Shown piece by piece: positions 31,984 through 40,883 of a stretch of 50,015 nt of DNA. This DNA is from CAYVUM01 sp964454795 (lineage in GTDB: Bacteria; Pseudomonadota; Alphaproteobacteria; Rhodospirillales; Defluviicoccaceae), in the NCBI GenBank assembly GCA_964454795.1, contig CAYVUM010000010.1:1-50015 (forward strand), read 5' to 3'. How positions within the stretch are numbered: the first letter of the stretch is position 1; every line of letters begins with the position of its first letter. The translations under genes and the position numbers were made by a program. The notes beneath the pieces are model-generated. The model worked only from the letters and a program-made list of their open reading frames with translations, was not told the origin of the DNA and did not search any database.

Positions 31984-32568
31984 TTACAGATGACCGGTAT
32001 CGACGGCCACGGGACTTTCCGGAGCCCGCACCAGCGCCTCGAGGGCAGCCTCGACGGATGTGGCGACGCTGAACAGGTCTTCGGTCTCCGGGGTCGCAAA
32101 GCCCCCGGCGACCGTCGCCCGGATCAGCCGGGTCAACGGCGCCCAGTAGCCGTTGACGTCGAGCAGGACAATCGGCTCGCGATGCAGCCGCAGACTTTTC
32201 CAGGACAGGACCTCGAAGGTCTCATCGAGGGTTCCGATGCCACCCGGGAGCACGACGAAGCCGTCGGCCAGTTCGAACATCCGGCGTTTGCGGTCGTGCA
32301 TGCTGTCGGTGACGATGAGCTCCGTGAGGCGGTCGTGACCGACCTCGTCGCGGATCAGGAACTGGGGGATGACCCCGATCACCGAGCCGCCCTGCTCGAG
32401 GACGGCATCGGCGACGACACCCATCAGACCGACCGATCCGCCCCCGTAGACGAGGCGCATGCCCCGGCGCGCCAGCGCGCGGCCCAGGCCGACAGCGGCC
32501 GTGCGGTGAGATGTGTCAAATCCGGTTCGTGAACCGCACAGAACACAGACGGAGGTCAGGCTGGTCAT
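31984..32568 (-). CDS. LOG-family nucleoside 5'-monophosphate phosphoribohydrolase (TIGR00730)
   Basis: The 194-residue product carries the LOG hallmark PGGIGTLDE together with YGGGSVGLMGVVADAVLEQG, VIGVIPQFL and the conserved MHDRKRRMFELADGFVVL. These enzymes split nucleoside 5'-monophosphates to a base and ribose 5-phosphate. Some make active cytokinins, others act in purine turnover. An N-terminal VCVLCGSRTG is typical. It is the first gene of a minus-strand group with chaN-PDZ and the M1-like peptidase. Confidence 0.93.
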   Translation of the reverse strand: MTSLTSVCVLCGSRTGFDTSHRTAAVGLGRALARRGMRLVYGGGSVGLMGVVADAVLEQGGSVIGVIPQFLIRDEVGHDRLTELIVTDSMHDRKRRMFELADGFVVLPGGIGTLDETFEVLSWKSLRLHREPIVLLDVNGYWAPLTRLIRATVAGGFATPETEDLFSVATSVEAALEALVRAPESPVAVDTGHL

Positions 32569-32773
32569 CAGGGTCCTGGTTCCGGGCCGGTTGCCGGGTG
32601 TCCGCCGGGATTAGCGATTCGCGACTGTAAGGCGAAACGGCCGCTGATGCGACCACCTGGTACGAGGGGAGGCGCGATTGCGAGAATCACGGGTGCGTTC
32701 ATGCGCGTTTTCTGCTTTATCCCGGGTCGGGACGGTCAACCGGCCTCTTGCACGATTCAGGGGAGAATGAGCC

Positions 32774-33223
32774 ATGGTCCACATCTCGCAGCTGTTGCCT
32801 GGTGTCATTGCCGGGGTGGCGATGCTGGCCGCCGTGCCACTGGCTGCGGCGGACGACCCGATCGCCGGGTATCGCAAGGACGTGTACGCAGCCGTGGGCG
32901 GCCACATGAAATCGGCGGTCGCCATCATCAAGGGCGAGGTGCCGTTTCAGGACGACCTTTCGACCCACGCCCAGGCGCTCGCCGATCTGGCGCGGATGAC
33001 CCTGCGGGTCTTTCCGGAAGGCTCGGGCGAGGGCGATACCCGGGCGCTGGCGGTGATCTGGGAAAAGCCAGAGGACTTCGCGAAGGCCCAGAACGATTTC
33101 GTCACCGCTGCCGCAGTCTTTGCCGAAGCAGCGAAGCAGGGACCGGAGGCTGCGGCACCGGCGATCGGTGCGCTGGGCAAAACCTGCAAAGCCTGCCATG
33201 ACGCCTTCCGCGCCGAGAAGTAG
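32774..33223 (+). CDS. Cytochrome c' (cytochrome c556 family)
   Basis: The 149-residue product has a signal peptide (MVHISQLLPGVIAGVAMLAA, cleavage near LAA/AD). It has the four-helix cytochrome c' layout, with haem attachment at the C-terminal end, CKACH (about residues 139-143), followed by DAFRAEK. Cytochromes c' are periplasmic, high-spin haem proteins linked to NO or electron handling. The ATG follows GGGGAG with good spacing. It runs convergent to a cytochrome b561-like gene that could be its membrane electron partner. Confidence 0.94.
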   Translation: MVHISQLLPGVIAGVAMLAAVPLAAADDPIAGYRKDVYAAVGGHMKSAVAIIKGEVPFQDDLSTHAQALADLARMTLRVFPEGSGEGDTRALAVIWEKPEDFAKAQNDFVTAAAVFAEAAKQGPEAAAPAIGALGKTCKACHDAFRAEK

Positions 33224-33249
33224 GCTGCGCCCGAAAGCCGGGTGCAGCC
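33223..33249. terminator. Strong hairpin between convergent cytochrome genes
   Basis: GGCTGCGCCCG (33223-33233) pairs with CGGGTGCAGCC (33239-33249) through 11 positions, with one G-U pair and a 5-base loop. It starts at the last base of the cytochrome c' stop. No T run follows on either strand, so it may act as an mRNA 3' end stabiliser or as a Rho-assisted terminator for both genes. Confidence 0.5.
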
Positions 33250-33266
33250 GCGGCGGTGCCGCTCGC

Positions 33267-34013
33267 TCAGGACCCGGTCACGATGAGCCAGACGATCAGG
33301 GCGGCGGCGGCGAGGATCAGCAGGGCGCGCAGCCCTGAGGCCGCGGCGGGATCCGCGTCGACGCCGGCCGCTACGGTCTTGCGGCCGGTGATCATCGGCC
33401 CGATCAGGTCCTGCTGCTTGACGATCCGGTAGAAGGCGATGGCGGCAAGATGGATGCCGATCAGGACCATCAGCACCGTGCTGTTGAGGTCGTGGACCCA
33501 GGTCATCCAGTCGGAGACGACCGCCGGAACGCGCTCCACCAGGGGCCCGTCGACAAAGATGTCGTCGCTGGTAAACAGGCCGCTTACGCCCTGGACGAGC
33601 AGCGAGGCGAGCAAGGCAACGACCGACCAGCCGCCGAGCGGATTATGGCCGAGGCTCGGTGCCGTCGAGCGGAAAAACAGTGTGCGGACATAGCTGGCAA
33701 CGGTGATCGGGCCACGTACGAAGGTGGCAAACCGGGCGGCGCGGCTGCCGGCCACTCCCCAGCCCAGCCGGAACAGCACCAGGGCAAGGATGACGTAGCC
33801 GGAGATCATGTGAACGTCCATTTCCCGCAGGCCGCCGACCAAGCCGGTGTAGAGATTGACGGCAACCAGACCGGCGAGGCTCCAGTGGAACAGGCGGACA
33901 GCCGGGTCCCAGACCCGGACCGGGCCGGCGCCTTCGGCTTCCGGCCGCAAGGATGGCGGTGATGGCCGGCCGGAGAGGGCCGGAGCGGAGTCGGATCGGG
34001 TGGATGGGTTCAT
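33267..34013 (-). CDS. Cytochrome b561-like membrane protein
   Basis: The 248-residue product has four main membrane helices of the prokaryotic b561/Ni-Fe hydrogenase cytochrome b type, plus a fifth at the C terminus (LRALLILAAAALIVWLIV). Likely haem-ligand histidines are in VRLFHWSLAGL, MDVHMISGYV, TWVHDLNSTV and IGIHLAAIAFY. Such proteins pass electrons from quinol to a periplasmic cytochrome. The convergent cytochrome c' gene fits such a pair. The first 30 residues are Pro/Ser-rich and cytoplasmic. Confidence 0.92.
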   Translation of the reverse strand: MNPSTRSDSAPALSGRPSPPSLRPEAEGAGPVRVWDPAVRLFHWSLAGLVAVNLYTGLVGGLREMDVHMISGYVILALVLFRLGWGVAGSRAARFATFVRGPITVASYVRTLFFRSTAPSLGHNPLGGWSVVALLASLLVQGVSGLFTSDDIFVDGPLVERVPAVVSDWMTWVHDLNSTVLMVLIGIHLAAIAFYRIVKQQDLIGPMITGRKTVAAGVDADPAAASGLRALLILAAAALIVWLIVTGS

Positions 34014-34235
34014 AACAGATCCGCTCGTCTGGTGGAGAGGAGCCGCTTTCCGGCCGCAGCCGCGGCTGCGCCCGGATCGCCAGCCCAGACAATGCCATAG
34101 CTGTCGTCTTTACCATAACCACAGAAAACCGGCATAAGCTCCCGGCCCGGCGGCTCCGGCGACGCCCTCGCGGGTCCCGTTTCCCGCCCGGGAACAAAAC
34201 CCCCGGCCGGCCGGACGGAGGACATCAGCACGCCC

Positions 34236-35525
34236 ATGGACCACACGGATTTCGGCCTGCGGCAGGAGCCGTTCGAGACCGGTTTCGACCCCCGGTTCGT
34301 GCATCTCGACCGGTCACGGCACGACCTCATCGCCGCCGTCCTCGACGCGCTTGGCCAGGGTACGGGCCTGGTCATCCTCGCCGGACCACCGCGGATCGGC
34401 AAAACCTCGGTCCTGTTGCGCCTCGCCGAGGCCCTCGAGCGGAGCGCGGATACTGCCCTGCTCAGTCCGCAGCGGGTGTTCCCCTGCAGGCCGGCGACGA
34501 CCTTCAACGGACTCGTCCGCGCCTGTCGCCAGCGCCTGCCGGTCTCCGGGCGAGGGTCCCGGCAGCGGGCCCGCACCGCCGGCGATCGCCGCCAGGTGCT
34601 GCTCCTTGATGACGCCGACTGCCTGGCGTCGCCGGTGTTTGGACGGATCCGGCTACTCATCGACCTGTTCGCGATTGAGGGCGAACGGCTTTCGGTGGTC
34701 GCCGCGGTTGAGGACGGAGCCTGGGCCGATGGCATCGATGCGACGAGCTGGCATGGCATCCGGCGGTTCGCGCTCGAAGCGATGGACCCGCATGGCGTCG
34801 CTGATCTGGTCCGCCACCGGCTGACCGCGGCCGGCGCCAACACCCTGGAGGTGTTTGCTTCGCCGGCACTCACCCGGCTGGCCGAGATCACCGGCGGCCA
34901 CCCGGGCGATGTGGTCCGCCTCGCTGAATCTTCCCTCGCCCTGGCCCGCCGGGAGCATGCTGTGCCGATTCTGCCGGAGATCGTCGACGACGCCGCCATC
35001 CGGCTCGGCTTCGCCAGCGCCGACACGGCCGATGGCAGGTGGACCACGTTCGACCTGCCCGCCTGGCTGCCGCCGGTGGATCGCGCCGGGCCGGCCCGCC
35101 CTGACGCCGGACCAGTGGCCGCTGTGGCCGCTGATCTCGAGATTCCGAGGGTCCCGGAAGCTGCCTCCGCGGCCTGCGAACGGGGCCAGCAAGACGAGCG
35201 GCCGGATCGATCCAGCGCCGGAACTGCGGCTGCGACCGGCGCTGCGGACGAGGCCCGAATCCCGCCGCCGCCGGCGGTGGCCGGCTCCCGGGGCCCGGCG
35301 GTGCCAGAGCTGCGGCCGGGGGAGCGGCTGGCGCGCATCGCCGTGGTGTCCGGCTCGGTGCTGATCTGGATCGCCCTGGCGGCACTGGCCGGACTGGTCG
35401 TGATCCTGCTCGCCGGCGGAGAAGGCGCCGGCCAGGCCGACGCGACGGCCGGGCCCGCAACGGTCCGGGCTGGCAGCGCGCAGGCCGCTTCCGCCCCAGC
35501 CGGTTTCAAAGGTTGGCAGGAGTGA
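34236..35525 (+). CDS. ExeA/GspA-like AAA ATPase with C-terminal membrane anchor
   Basis: The N-terminal ATPase matches the ExeA group: FGLRQEPFETGFDPRFVH, Walker A GPPRIGKTS (about residues 51-59) and Walker B VLLLDDAD, followed by winged-helix-like residues (LTRLAEITGGHPGDVVRLAE). A Pro/Ala-rich linker (about 275-370) leads to one membrane helix (VVSGSVLIWIALAALAGLVV) and a short periplasmic end of about 40 residues. ExeA normally has a peptidoglycan-binding domain there; none is visible. No type II secretion genes are nearby. GGAGG lies about 16 bases before the ATG, a long spacing, so the start is moderately sure. Confidence 0.83.
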   Translation: MDHTDFGLRQEPFETGFDPRFVHLDRSRHDLIAAVLDALGQGTGLVILAGPPRIGKTSVLLRLAEALERSADTALLSPQRVFPCRPATTFNGLVRACRQRLPVSGRGSRQRARTAGDRRQVLLLDDADCLASPVFGRIRLLIDLFAIEGERLSVVAAVEDGAWADGIDATSWHGIRRFALEAMDPHGVADLVRHRLTAAGANTLEVFASPALTRLAEITGGHPGDVVRLAESSLALARREHAVPILPEIVDDAAIRLGFASADTADGRWTTFDLPAWLPPVDRAGPARPDAGPVAAVAADLEIPRVPEAASAACERGQQDERPDRSSAGTAAATGAADEARIPPPPAVAGSRGPAVPELRPGERLARIAVVSGSVLIWIALAALAGLVVILLAGGEGAGQADATAGPATVRAGSAQAASAPAGFKGWQE

Positions 35526-35538
35526 CCGCCGGCCGTTT

Positions 35539-36669
35539 TCAGGCCAGAATCGCCGCCGCGATCGCGCGGATTTCCTCGCGGATCGGTCCATGGCGCGGGG
35601 CGTCGGCGAGGGTGGTGAACCAGTGGTCAGGCGGGGTCCGGCCATGGCGGTGGTTCCAGCGCACCGCCCGGAGATGCGCCTCGGCCTCCGGCAGCAGCCG
35701 TTGCGGCGGGGCGTGGCGGTTAAGGACGCCCCAGATACCGGTCCAGCACCGCGCCACCGCAAACGGATTGTAGCCACCGCCGCCGAGGACGAGCAGTCGC
35801 GGGGCTTCGTCCCGGACCGCCGCCACGGCCCGCCAGAGGGCGATATTGGAGAGTTCAAGGCGGGCCATGGGATCGTCGGCGAGGGCGTCCGAGCCGCCCT
35901 GGATCACCACGGCTTCTGGCGCGAACGCCGAAAGCAGCGGCAGGACGGCCGTCTCGATCAGATATTCGAACTCGTCGTCGTTGGCGCCTTCCGGGAGGGG
36001 CAGGTTGCGGGCCCGGCCCTGGCCGCGGTCGGCGAGACCTCCCGGGCTCTGCGGGCTGCCGTCCCGGGCCATCGGCCACCGGCCACGCTCGTGGATCGAG
36101 CAGGTGAACACCCGCTCATCGTCCGCCAGCGCCGCCTGAACACCGTCGCCGAAATGGGCGTCCAGGTCCAGGTAGAACACGCGGGTCAGCCCGCCGTCGA
36201 GCAGGAGAAGGATCGCGAGAACGGGATCGTTGAACGTGCAAAAGCCGCTGGCCCGGTCACGCTGGCCGTGGTGGGTGCCGCCAGCGGGTGAGTAGACCGC
36301 CGCGGCACCGCCGAGCAGGGCCCGAGCGCCGAGCAGCGCTGCGCCGCAAGCCATTGCCGGCCGGCGGAACATCTCCGGATAGACGGGATTGCCGTTGATC
36401 CCGAGGTTGAAGCGGCGGCGCGCCGCTTCGCCGATCGTCTGGGTGGTCTCCGCCGCACGCACCGCCGCCACGTACTCGGGGCAATGGAACCGGGTCATCT
36501 CCGCATCCGAGGCGGGCACCGCTTCCCGGTACTGGTCCTCCGCCACCCATCCGAGCGCCCGGCACAGGTCGGTGGCCAGCGACACCCGCGGGATGGCCAG
36601 CGGATGACCGCTGGCGTGCCGGGACATCCGGTAGAGCTCGCTGCTGATCAGCAGGGGCGACTGGGCCAT
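35539..36669 (-). CDS. Histone-deacetylase-family deacetylase (AcuC/acetylpolyamine amidohydrolase-like)
   Basis: The 376-residue product has the arginase-deacetylase fold motifs of class I/II HDAC-like enzymes: PAGGTHHGQRDRASGFCTFN, with the paired active-site histidines, YLDLDAHFGDGV for the zinc ligands, QGGSDALADDP, and the glycine-rich LVLGGGGYNP. Bacterial members remove acetyl groups from acetyl-CoA synthetase, polyamines or other small molecules. The substrate cannot be read from the sequence. It is convergent with the ExeA-like gene, with only 13 bases between the stops. Confidence 0.94.
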   Translation of the reverse strand: MAQSPLLISSELYRMSRHASGHPLAIPRVSLATDLCRALGWVAEDQYREAVPASDAEMTRFHCPEYVAAVRAAETTQTIGEAARRRFNLGINGNPVYPEMFRRPAMACGAALLGARALLGGAAAVYSPAGGTHHGQRDRASGFCTFNDPVLAILLLLDGGLTRVFYLDLDAHFGDGVQAALADDERVFTCSIHERGRWPMARDGSPQSPGGLADRGQGRARNLPLPEGANDDEFEYLIETAVLPLLSAFAPEAVVIQGGSDALADDPMARLELSNIALWRAVAAVRDEAPRLLVLGGGGYNPFAVARCWTGIWGVLNRHAPPQRLLPEAEAHLRAVRWNHRHGRTPPDHWFTTLADAPRHGPIREEIRAIAAAILA

Positions 36670-36832
36670 TTTGTTCGCCGAGTGTGAGAAGGCATGATCC
36701 CGCAGGTGGGCGGCGGCGGCGGACCGGTCAAGGACGAGCCGGTGCCGGCGTTGTCACCGCCGCCGCTGCGATTGCCGCTCGCAACCGGGCGCCGCAAACG
36801 CCATACTCGGCGCGAAGGAAGGGAGGCGGATC

Positions 36833-36973
36833 GTGAAACGCTCGTACGGACCGGCGGTTCTGGTTGTGGTCATTGTGCTGTCGCTTGCCCTCGCTGCGGG
36901 CGCGTGCGGGCGCAAGAACGACCCTGAGCACCCGCCTGGTTCGGACTTTCCGCGGCGCTTTCCGACCTCCTGA
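36833..36973 (+). CDS. Small lipoprotein upstream of lysA (LptM/YifL-like)
   Basis: A GTG at 36833, after GGGAGGCGG, opens a 46-codon frame that ends in TGA at 36971-36973. The product has a lipoprotein signal (MKRSYGPAVLVVVIVLSLAL, then AAGAC) and a short mature part beginning CGRKNDPEHPPGSDFPRRFP. Tiny lipoproteins of this pattern commonly precede lysA in proteobacteria; E. coli YifL/LptM helps LptD maturation. It lies 35 bases before lysA and is probably cotranscribed with it. Confidence 0.75.
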   Translation: MKRSYGPAVLVVVIVLSLALAAGACGRKNDPEHPPGSDFPRRFPTS

Positions 36974-37008
36974 AGGTCGGCCTGATTGAGGGAACGAGAG
37001 GTCCGCTG

Positions 37009-38343
37009 GTGGATCATTTCAATTACCGGGACGGCTCGCTTCACGCCGAGGCGATCCCGCTTGCGAGCATCGCTGCGGCGGTCGACACGCCTTGTTACGT
37101 GTATTCTACGGCTACTTTGGAGCGCCATTACCGGGTCGTCTCTGACGCCTTCTCGGGGCTCGATCCGCTGATCTGCTACGCCGTCAAGGCCAATGGCAGT
37201 CTGGCGATCATCCACACCCTGGCGCGCCGTGGGGCGGGTGCCGATGTGGTCTCCGGGGGCGAGCTGCGCGCCGCAATCGCCGGCGGCGTGTCGCCTGGGC
37301 GGATCGTGTTCTCGGGCGTGGGGAAGAGCCGCGATGAGCTTGCTGAGGCCCTTCAGGCCGGGATCCTGCGCGTCAACGTGGAGTCGTTCTCGGAACTGGA
37401 GCTGCTGTCGGCGGTGGCCGTGGCGCAAGGCACCAAGACGGCCATCGCCATCCGCGTCAATCCTGATGTTGATGCCGGAACCCATGCCAAGATCACCACC
37501 GCCCGCAGCGACAGCAAATTCGGGATCCACTGGACCTTGGTTCCTGCCGCATTCGACCGCGCTGCTGCGCTGCCGGGGCTGCAACCGGTTGGTCTCGCCA
37601 TGCACATCGGCTCGCAGCTCACCGATCTCGCCCCGTTCGCGGCGGCATTCCGGCGGATGGGGGATCTGGCACGAGGGCTGGAAAACCGTGGCTTCCGCAT
37701 CGACAGCCTGGACGTCGGCGGCGGGCTCGGCATCCCCTACGGCAACGAGGCGGTGGCGCTGCCCCAGCCCGCCGATCACGCCCGCATCGTCCGGGAGACG
37801 CTCGGCGGTCTGGTGGGGGCGGGGCGACGCCGGCTGATCCTGGAGCCCGGGCGGGTGCTGGTGGGTAATGCCGGGGTGCTGCTGACCCGGGTGCTGCATG
37901 TCAAGCCGGAAGGCGCGCGCCCCTTCGTGATCGTCGATGCGGCGATGAATGACCTCGCCCGCCCGGCGCTCTACGGCGCCTATCATTCAATAGTTCCGGT
38001 CGTCGCGCCGCCGCCCGGGGCTTCCAGCGACACGGTCGACGTGGTCGGACCGGTCTGCGAGTCCGGCGATACCTTCGCGCGTGCCCGGTCCCTGCCGCCG
38101 GTCGCCGCCGGCGACCTGCTCGCCATCCGCACGGCCGGCGCCTACGGGGCGACAATGGCGTCGATGTACAATCTCCGTCCCCTCATTCCGGAAGTCATGG
38201 TGCGCGGTGAGCGCTTTATGGTGGTCCGCGAGCGAATCTGCGTCGACGATCTGATCGCCCGCCAGCGCATTCCCCTTTGGTTCGATGAGGAACCAGCCGG
38301 CGCCGCCCACCCGGCACCCGAGACCGCGGGAGCCAACGGATGA
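37009..38343 (+). CDS. lysA: Diaminopimelate decarboxylase
   Basis: LysA carries out the last step of lysine synthesis, decarboxylating meso-diaminopimelate with PLP. The 444-residue product has the family motifs PCYVYSTATLERHY, the PLP lysine in CYAVKANGSLAI, AMHIGSQLTDL, DVGGGLGIPYG, the phosphate-binding segment LILEPGRVLVGNAG, and the partner-subunit cysteine region VVGPVCESGDTFA, then GAYGATMASMYN. The GTG at 37009 follows GAGAGG. It forms an operon with the small lipoprotein upstream and the TIGR02302 gene, which it overlaps by four bases. Confidence 0.96.
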   Translation: MDHFNYRDGSLHAEAIPLASIAAAVDTPCYVYSTATLERHYRVVSDAFSGLDPLICYAVKANGSLAIIHTLARRGAGADVVSGGELRAAIAGGVSPGRIVFSGVGKSRDELAEALQAGILRVNVESFSELELLSAVAVAQGTKTAIAIRVNPDVDAGTHAKITTARSDSKFGIHWTLVPAAFDRAAALPGLQPVGLAMHIGSQLTDLAPFAAAFRRMGDLARGLENRGFRIDSLDVGGGLGIPYGNEAVALPQPADHARIVRETLGGLVGAGRRRLILEPGRVLVGNAGVLLTRVLHVKPEGARPFVIVDAAMNDLARPALYGAYHSIVPVVAPPPGASSDTVDVVGPVCESGDTFARARSLPPVAAGDLLAIRTAGAYGATMASMYNLRPLIPEVMVRGERFMVVRERICVDDLIARQRIPLWFDEEPAGAAHPAPETAGANG

Positions 38344-40859
38344 GCCGGGTTCCGCTGCCGGCCCCCGTCCGCCGCCGCTACCGGCGGTTGCTGGCTGCCG
38401 CCGGTGCGGCGGTCGCCGTGGAACGGGCCTGGCCGGCCCTCTGGTCTGTTTTTGCCACGGCCGGCGGGTTCCTGGCCCTGGCGCTGCTCGACGTCCTGCC
38501 ACGGCTGCCCGGCTGGCTGCATCTGGCCGTCCTTGCCGGCTTCGCCGGCGCCGGCCTGTGGACGGGCCGGCACCTGCTCCGTTCGCTCTCACCGGTCGGG
38601 CGGGCCGCAGCGCAGCGCCGACTGGAAGCGGACAGTGCCCTGGACCATCAGCCGCTGGCCGTCCTGGACGACACCCTGGCAGCGGGGCGCGATGACCCGG
38701 TCGCCGAGGCGCTGTGGCAGCGTCACCGTGCGGCGGCCGTCAGCGCCGTCGAGCGGTTGAGACTGCGCCCGCCGGCACCCGAAATGGCCCGGCGCGATCC
38801 GCGCGCGCTCCGGGTGCTCGTGGTCCTCGCCCTGGCGGTCGGTCTGGCCGTCGGCCTTGATGATCCAGGCGCGCGCCTCGGCCGCGCCCTGGCCCCGGAC
38901 CTGGGTGGTTTCGCTGGCGAACCGGTCGTGGTCGATGTCTGGATCACCCCGCCGCCCTACACCCGGGCGGCGCCCCTTAATCTTCGGCATGTGGCCGATG
39001 GCGGCCCGGCCGCTGCCGGTGAGATCCCGCCCGGCGCACCGGTCGCTGTGCCGGCGGGCAGCCGTATCCTGGCGCAGGTCCGCGGCGTTGGTGCCCCACC
39101 CGTCCTGCGCACGGGTGGTAAGGCGGTGCCGTTCGCGGCGCTCGGCGAACCGGACTCCCGGGAGGATAGTGGCTGGCGGGTGGAGCATGTGGCCGTGGCC
39201 GGCGACCGGCTCGGCATCGCCGTCGGCCGTCGGACCCTCGCTGAATGGCCGCTGCGGATCGTATCCGACCGGCCCCCGGAAATCGGGTTCGCCGAGGTCC
39301 CGCAGGCGACCCCGGCGGCGATGCTGTCGTTGCGCTATCGCGGCCGGGATGACTACGGCATCACCGCTCTGGCCGCGGTGATCACCCACGCTGACGGCCA
39401 GTCGGCTCCCGACGGCACTGGCGAGATCCGCATCGATCTCGCCGTCTCGGCCGTGGTCAGCGACGGCCGCAGCGGTGAGCGTGAGGTGGAGGGCAGCGAA
39501 CTCCACGACCTGACCCCCCACGCCTGGGCCGGGGAGCCGGTTCGGATGCGTCTCGAGGCTGCGGACGCGGCCGGTCAGGTGGGGCGGAGCGACGTGGTCG
39601 AAACCATCCTGCCCGAGCGCCAGTTCAGCCATCCGGTTGCGCGCGCGGTGATCGCCGAACGCAAGCAGCTGGTCGAAGATTCCCGCGAAGTGCGCGAGCG
39701 CGTCGCCCGGGGGCTGGCGACCATCGCCTCCCAACCTGAGCATTTCGGACGGGATACCGTGGTTTCTCTGGCCCTTGGCGTGGCGGCATCACGGCTCCGC
39801 CACGACCACTCAGCCGCGAGGCTCGGCTCCGTGCGTTCAATCCTCTGGCAGACCGCCCTGCGTCTGGAACAGGGGTCTGTGCCGGTGGCCGAGCAGCGGC
39901 TTCGTGATGCCCGGGACCGCCTGTGGGAGGCGCTGCGCAGCGATCGCGACGCCGCTGAGCTCGAGCAGTTGATCGACGAACTGGAACAGGCTCTCAACGA
40001 CTATCTGAAGGCGCTGGCCGCCGAACTGGCCCGGCAGGGAGAAGCGGGCGAACCGGTGCCTGGGGTCGGCGACGTGGTCACCGATCAGGACCTCCGGGAC
40101 CTGCTCGACGCCACCCGCGATCTGGCCCGCGCCGGGGCCCGGGAGAGCGCGCGTCAGTTGCTGAGCGAGTTGCAAAGGATCCTTGACCAGATCCGCAGCG
40201 GGCTGCGGGCACCGTCGCAGACCCAGGAACTGGTCCAGGCGCACCGGCTGATGAACAACCTCCGGGATCTGGCCGCCCGGCAGCAGGCGTTGCTCGATCG
40301 GACCTTCGAGGCCCACAGCTGGTTCCGGGAGAACGGCAGCCGGCGCGGGCCGGACAGCCAGCCACCCGAGTCGGCGGTCGGCCTGACCGAACAGCAGGAT
40401 GCGCTGCGCCGCGACCTGGGGGCGGCGATGCGTGATTTCGCCGAACTGATGGGCGGCATTCCCGCTCCCCTGGGAGAAGCCGAGCGGGCGATGAAGGATG
40501 CCGGTGACGCGCTCGGGCAGGGCCGGTTCAACCAGGCCATGCCGTCCCAGGGCTCGGCTGTGGAAAAGCTGCGGTCGGCCATGGAGCAGGCGGCGTCGAT
40601 GATCGGACAGCGTTTCGGCCCCGGACAGGGGCGGCTGAGCGGCGCCATGGCGGACGGTGAGGAGGGCGGCGCGGATCCGTTCGGGCGCTCCGGCGCGGAG
40701 GGCTTCCGTGGCTTCGACGGCAAGCAGGTGGACATTCCCGATCGCATGGAAATGCGCCGCGTCGAGGAGATTCTCCTTGAACTGCGTCGCCGGGCTGGCG
40801 AATTCAGCCGCCCGCAGCGGGAACTCGACTACATCGACCGGCTGTTGCGACGGTTCTGA
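38340..40859 (+). CDS. TIGR02302/DUF4175-family alphaproteobacterial membrane protein
   Basis: The 839-residue product has two N-terminal membrane helices (about 38-58 and 65-82) and a third near residue 160 (VLVVLALAVGLAVGL). A large beta-rich extracytoplasmic domain follows (EPVVVDVWITPPPYTRAAPL, YRGRDDYGITALAAV), then a long Gln/Glu/Arg-rich helical region (about 430-650). The C-terminal part is Gly/Met-rich and ends DIPDRMEMRRVEEILLELRR, typical of TIGR02302. The family is nearly confined to alphaproteobacteria and often follows lysA; its role is unknown. Its start overlaps the lysA stop (ATGA). Confidence 0.9.
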   Translation: MSRVPLPAPVRRRYRRLLAAAGAAVAVERAWPALWSVFATAGGFLALALLDVLPRLPGWLHLAVLAGFAGAGLWTGRHLLRSLSPVGRAAAQRRLEADSALDHQPLAVLDDTLAAGRDDPVAEALWQRHRAAAVSAVERLRLRPPAPEMARRDPRALRVLVVLALAVGLAVGLDDPGARLGRALAPDLGGFAGEPVVVDVWITPPPYTRAAPLNLRHVADGGPAAAGEIPPGAPVAVPAGSRILAQVRGVGAPPVLRTGGKAVPFAALGEPDSREDSGWRVEHVAVAGDRLGIAVGRRTLAEWPLRIVSDRPPEIGFAEVPQATPAAMLSLRYRGRDDYGITALAAVITHADGQSAPDGTGEIRIDLAVSAVVSDGRSGEREVEGSELHDLTPHAWAGEPVRMRLEAADAAGQVGRSDVVETILPERQFSHPVARAVIAERKQLVEDSREVRERVARGLATIASQPEHFGRDTVVSLALGVAASRLRHDHSAARLGSVRSILWQTALRLEQGSVPVAEQRLRDARDRLWEALRSDRDAAELEQLIDELEQALNDYLKALAAELARQGEAGEPVPGVGDVVTDQDLRDLLDATRDLARAGARESARQLLSELQRILDQIRSGLRAPSQTQELVQAHRLMNNLRDLAARQQALLDRTFEAHSWFRENGSRRGPDSQPPESAVGLTEQQDALRRDLGAAMRDFAELMGGIPAPLGEAERAMKDAGDALGQGRFNQAMPSQGSAVEKLRSAMEQAASMIGQRFGPGQGRLSGAMADGEEGGADPFGRSGAEGFRGFDGKQVDIPDRMEMRRVEEILLELRRRAGEFSRPQRELDYIDRLLRRF

Positions 40860-40883
40860 ACCGCGGCGGTCTCTGGCGCGCGG

